A stretch of 64,000 nt of DNA, from positions 598,150-662,149 of the forward strand of contig NZ_JAGGLK010000001.1 in NCBI RefSeq assembly GCF_017874375.1, in the 5' to 3' direction. This DNA comes from Methanohalophilus levihalophilus (GTDB lineage: Archaea > Halobacteriota > Methanosarcinia > Methanosarcinales > Methanosarcinaceae). A program made the position numbers and the translations under genes. The notes beneath the pieces were generated by a model. The model saw nothing but the letters and a program-made list of their open reading frames with translations, was not told the origin of the DNA and did not search any database. This document shows, piece after piece, positions 60,485 to 64,000 of the stretch; within the stretch, counting starts at the first letter, position 1, and every line of letters begins with the position of its first letter.

Positions 60485-61623
60485 AGCAGACAATCTTCAA
60501 TCCTTTTCAGGGCTTCCCTTATTCTTTCCTGTGAAGTCGCGTAGGAAATCCTTACGAAATTCTTACCACTTGCACCAAATGCAGAACCAGGGGTTAAAGC
60601 AACGTGAGCTTCGGAAAGCAGTTTTTCTGCGATGGTGTCACCATCACCATATTCACTGACGTCTGCAAATGCGTAGAAAGCACCATCAGGTTTGTTGCAC
60701 TTGATTCCAATTGCATTCAAACCGTCAATAAGAATGTCGCGCCTCTTCCTGAATTCGTCCACCATCTCCATTACAGGTTCCTGTGGACCTTCCAGTGCAG
60801 CCACTCCCCCATATTGGGCAAAAGTGGTCGCGCTGCTTACTGAATGGGAATGAATCTTCTTGAATCCCTGAAGAAGTTCCGGATTGGCGTGGACATAACC
60901 AAGTCTCCAGCCTGTCATTGCATAAGCTTTGGAGAAACCATTTACTGTGATTGTACGATCCTGCATCCCGTCCATCGCCCCGATGCTAAGGTGCTTGCGA
61001 TCGTACACAATTTTCTCATAGATTTCATCGGAAAGTACGAGAAGATCGTGATCAATTGCCAGATCTGCAATGTTCTTGAGTTCTTTCTGGCTAAAAACAC
61101 CCCCAGTAGGATTGCATGGGCTGTTTACCACGATAATACGGGTTTTATCCGTAATGTAGTCAGCTACATCCACAGGCATAAACCCGTTGTCTGGATCTGT
61201 TGGAACCCAGGTCGTGTTTGCACCTGCAAAGCTGATACATGGATCATAAGACACCCAGGCCGGATCAAAAATAATGGCCTCATCACCGTCGTCAAGAACA
61301 GACATCATTATTTCAAAAATTGCCTGTTTGGCACCAGGAGTAACAAGTATGTCGGATGCTTTTGCTTCAAGCCCGTTTTCGGATACAAGCTTGTTGGCAA
61401 TGGCTTCCCTTAATTCAGGGATCCCGGGAGATGGAGCATAATGGGTAGCACCATTGTAAAGTGCCTCACTTGCAGCATCTGATATGTGTTTTGGAGTGTC
61501 AAAATCAGGTTCTCCAAGACTAAAGCTTATGACATCAATTCCATCGCTTTTCATCTGGCTCGCAATATTTGCAATGCGAATCGTGGGAGATTCACCTACC
61601 CTTTTTAAGCGTGAAGAAGACAT
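60481..61623 (-). CDS. PLP-dependent aspartate-type aminotransferase
   Basis: 380 residues, class I fold type I. YAPSPGIPELREAIANKL, NSPCNPTGGVFSQ, LSDEIYEKIVYD, the PLP lysine in TVNGFSKAYAMTGWRLGY and the C-terminal Arg in FVRISYATS are all present. The Iγ subgroup aspartate aminotransferase is likely; aromatic or alanine transamination is possible. Its stop overlaps the ribL stop. Confidence 0.92.
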   Translation of the reverse strand: MSSSRLKRVGESPTIRIANIASQMKSDGIDVISFSLGEPDFDTPKHISDAASEALYNGATHYAPSPGIPELREAIANKLVSENGLEAKASDILVTPGAKQAIFEIMMSVLDDGDEAIIFDPAWVSYDPCISFAGANTTWVPTDPDNGFMPVDVADYITDKTRIIVVNSPCNPTGGVFSQKELKNIADLAIDHDLLVLSDEIYEKIVYDRKHLSIGAMDGMQDRTITVNGFSKAYAMTGWRLGYVHANPELLQGFKKIHSHSVSSATTFAQYGGVAALEGPQEPVMEMVDEFRKRRDILIDGLNAIGIKCNKPDGAFYAFADVSEYGDGDTIAEKLLSEAHVALTPGSAFGASGKNFVRISYATSQERIREALKRIEDCLL

Positions 61624-61637
61624 ACAATTTCCCTCAA

Positions 61638-62042
61638 TTAAAGGCGGGTAAGAAGTTTAACTGCAGCTTCAACGGCCCTTTTTGCATAGTCCACACGCTG
61701 GTGTGCTTCCATGCGGGTCATACCCGGACCGGCAATACCAAGAGTTACAGGCTTATCGAATTCGAGGGAAAGATCAGTTATTTTACGTGCTGCATGCTGG
61801 ACTACAATCTCATCATGCTTGGTTGCACCTTCGATGACAGCACCGATTGTTACTACAGCATCTATATCATCCCGACTGCAAAGTTTCTTGATTGCAAGAG
61901 GCATATCATAGACACCCGGAACAAGAATTGTATCTACAACTTCTGCACCAAGGAAAGTTGCATGCTCCTTTCCGAGGAGTTCCATCTGGTAAGTCAGATC
62001 CCTGTTAAATTCTGCTACAACAAATCCCAGCTTCATAGTCAT
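61638..62042 (-). CDS. ribH: 6,7-dimethyl-8-ribityllumazine synthase
   Basis: 134 residues. [46 protein letters not shown] and [19 protein letters not shown] match the archaeal RibH. It makes lumazine, the riboflavin precursor; in methanogens the pathway also feeds F420 and flavin cofactors of electron transfer. It lies 68 bp after the riboflavin synthase gene. Confidence 0.93.
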   Translation of the reverse strand: MTMKLGFVVAEFNRDLTYQMELLGKEHATFLGAEVVDTILVPGVYDMPLAIKKLCSRDDIDAVVTIGAVIEGATKHDEIVVQHAARKITDLSLEFDKPVTLGIAGPGMTRMEAHQRVDYAKRAVEAAVKLLTRL

Positions 62043-62110
62043 TTAATAACACTCCTGAGCAAATATTGGTTTATCAATTAATATAAGGTTAAGCAATAAT
62101 TTTTGATTTT

Positions 62111-62581
<471 letters not shown>

Positions 62582-63730
62582 TCAAGCTTTGTCTATAACA
62601 TCGGCAGCAGCTTCAATTGCCGGGCCAACGGAGTTGATAAGACCTTCTTTCTTGAATATAAGAGCAGCTTGCTGTATGGTTCTCATCATGTCACCATAGG
62701 TAACATTGCCCATACTGCCTATCCTGAATATCTTACCACTGAGATGTGCCTGCCCGCCTGCGATCATAATACCGCTCTTAAGCATAGCTTTCTTAATCGC
62801 ATTACCATCAAGACCCTCAGGTGCTTTCATGGCAGAAACAGTATTTGAGTAGTTGCTGTGTTCATCGAGTTGTGGGAACATCTCAATACCCATGACATCC
62901 ATTGCGGCCCTGACTGCTGCAGCGCCCGTTGCATGACGTTTGATTCGTGCTTCCATTCCTTCTTCAGCAACTATGTGGAGAGCCTCCTGTAACCCATAGA
63001 AAAGTGGAATTGCAGGTGTGTAAGGAGTCTGTGTTTTATCCTTGTTTGCACTCTTGCGATATGCTTTAAGATCAAGGTAGTAAGGAAGGCTTTCCTTGTC
63101 CATTGCCTCGAATGCACGTTCACTTACGGAAATCATTGACAGACCCGGTGGTGCTGCGACACATTTCTGGGAACCGACAATTGCAATATCTGCACCCCAT
63201 TCGTCTACGCGGACATCGTCACCGCCAATGGAAGTAACACCGTCCATAATGAAAAGAGCACCATATTTCCTGGCAAGTGCACCGATTTCCTTTGCAGGAT
63301 TGAGAATACCTGAAGAGGTTTCATTGTGAACCATTGTGACAGCTTTTGCTCCTTCCTGAAGGGCTTTTTCCAGCTCATCAAGATCAAAGGAGTGACCCCA
63401 TTCGTATTCAAGGGGTACAACATCACCATACATTCCGGCAAGGTCTTTGAGACGTTCACCGAATTTACCGTTTTCAAGAGAAATAATGCGATCAGAAGGA
63501 CCGGCAATACAGCCTACAGCTGCTTCCATTGCGGCAGTTCCTGAGCCGCTTATCACAAAAATATCATTCTTGGTCTGGAATACATCTGCAAGAATGTTGC
63601 GGCAATCGTCATACATTTCTGAAAAAGCATCGCCCCTATGATTAATCATGGGTTTTGACATTGCCCTTAAAACTCGCGGGACAACAGTAACAGGTCCCGG
63701 CATCATTAATAGTGTGTCTTCAAGATCCAT
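62582..63730 (-). CDS. Alanine-glyoxylate / serine-pyruvate type aminotransferase
   Basis: 382 residues, class V PLP enzyme. MMPGPVTVVPRVLRAMSKPM, ISGSGTAAMEAAVG, FIMDGVTSIGGDDVRVDEWG and the PLP lysine in IVGSQKCVAAPPGLSM are present. It may serve serine/glycine or phosphoserine metabolism; the true amino donor is not determinable. It is followed 7 bp later by ribC. Confidence 0.9.
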   Translation of the reverse strand: MDLEDTLLMMPGPVTVVPRVLRAMSKPMINHRGDAFSEMYDDCRNILADVFQTKNDIFVISGSGTAAMEAAVGCIAGPSDRIISLENGKFGERLKDLAGMYGDVVPLEYEWGHSFDLDELEKALQEGAKAVTMVHNETSSGILNPAKEIGALARKYGALFIMDGVTSIGGDDVRVDEWGADIAIVGSQKCVAAPPGLSMISVSERAFEAMDKESLPYYLDLKAYRKSANKDKTQTPYTPAIPLFYGLQEALHIVAEEGMEARIKRHATGAAAVRAAMDVMGIEMFPQLDEHSNYSNTVSAMKAPEGLDGNAIKKAMLKSGIMIAGGQAHLSGKIFRIGSMGNVTYGDMMRTIQQAALIFKKEGLINSVGPAIEAAADVIDKA

Positions 63731-63811
63731 AGGAATACCTCTAGTGTTTGTAATCCAACTCTATCCTAATGAATCCTTGCTATATAACTCTACTCAAATT
63801 CCAAAATAGAG

Positions 63812-64000
63812 TTATTCATGAAGCAATTTTATGACATCATGCTTTGTAACAAAGCCGATTGTCTGACCTTTTTCAACAACAAGAACGGCTGGATATCTTT
63901 CCAGAACCTGGGACACAAGACCTATGTCGGTTGTTGGTGATACAACAGGGAATGATTCACCCATAAAATCCGCAACTTCCATACGTGAAAGCTGGGAAGC
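63812..64000 (-). CDS. CBS-domain protein (5' end cut)
   Basis: The visible 62 residues form a CBS half: RMEVADFMGESFPVVSPTTD, then PAVLVVEKGQTIGFVTKHDV. The gene enters from the right edge, so the full architecture (stand-alone CBS pair, or attached to a regulator or enzyme) cannot be told. Confidence 0.8.
   Translation of the reverse strand, partial: ASQLSRMEVADFMGESFPVVSPTTDIGLVSQVLERYPAVLVVEKGQTIGFVTKHDVIKLLHE

Overview
The window reads as the chromosome of a methylotrophic methanogenic archaeon, most likely in the Methanosarcinaceae (Methanolobus, Methanococcoides or Methanohalophilus type). The evidence is a formylmethanofuran dehydrogenase cluster, an MtmB-like methyltransferase, archaeal-type enzymes (aTrm56, AMP phosphorylase, RibL, archaeal riboflavin synthase, archaeal PheT), AGGTGA-type ribosome binding sites, TATA promoters and an intron-containing tRNA. 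I cannot fix the genus from the sequence alone.

The main observation is about the genetic code. No complete gene listed here ends in TAG. Five TAG codons instead lie inside otherwise continuous reading frames. They are in phosphoenolpyruvate synthase (ppsA), in a TPR protein (exactly where the other repeats have the Lys of an NKG motif), and in three small genes of an integrated virus-like element. Two of those small genes sit in a run of ATGA stop/start overlaps that stays intact only if TAG is read through. This fits UAG being decoded as pyrrolysine, including by a mobile element. The pyl genes are not in the window.

Layout. 1-4 kb: molybdenum enzyme cluster (fmdC-fmdD-fmdB-fdhD, with modD convergent). 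4-7.8 kb: lipoprotein, Nif3-like protein, aTrm56, AMP phosphorylase. 8-12.6 kb: type IV pilus-like assembly operon (MinD-like ATPase, secretion ATPase, two membrane-platform genes). 12.6-17 kb: class I fumarase, tRNA-Leu, ACR3 arsenite exporter behind a palindromic operator, a molybdopterin-type lipoprotein and an FKBP isomerase. 17-25 kb: amber-containing ppsA, a site-2 protease, a K+ channel with TrkA proteins, and a TauE/SafE permease. 25-32.6 kb: tRNA-Arg with intron, pheT, small DNA-binding proteins, a hydantoinase-family protein, an Orc1/Cdc6-like ATPase and an MtmB homologue with Met at the pyrrolysine position. 32.6-37.8 kb: a second pilus-like ATPase/platform pair (platform genes fused) and rnhB.

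37.8-46.5 kb: an 8.7-kb integrated element at the 3' end of purQ, bounded by a 23-bp direct repeat. It carries a tyrosine recombinase, a serine resolvase, an AbrB-like regulator, many very small membrane proteins, a virion-type block and a spike/fibre-like protein. It has no recognisable packaging ATPase or polymerase.

46.5-64 kb: purQ-purS, a CDP-alcohol phosphatidyltransferase, the amber-containing TPR protein, an asparagine-synthase/diphthamide-synthetase fusion, pyruvate kinase, a GntP-like permease, a macro-domain protein, a phosphoesterase, two tandem sodium:solute symporters each with a small accessory protein and a matching upstream palindrome, a DUF1638 protein, and a flavin group (ribL, ribH, ribC) with two aminotransferases. 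A CBS-domain protein is cut by the right edge.
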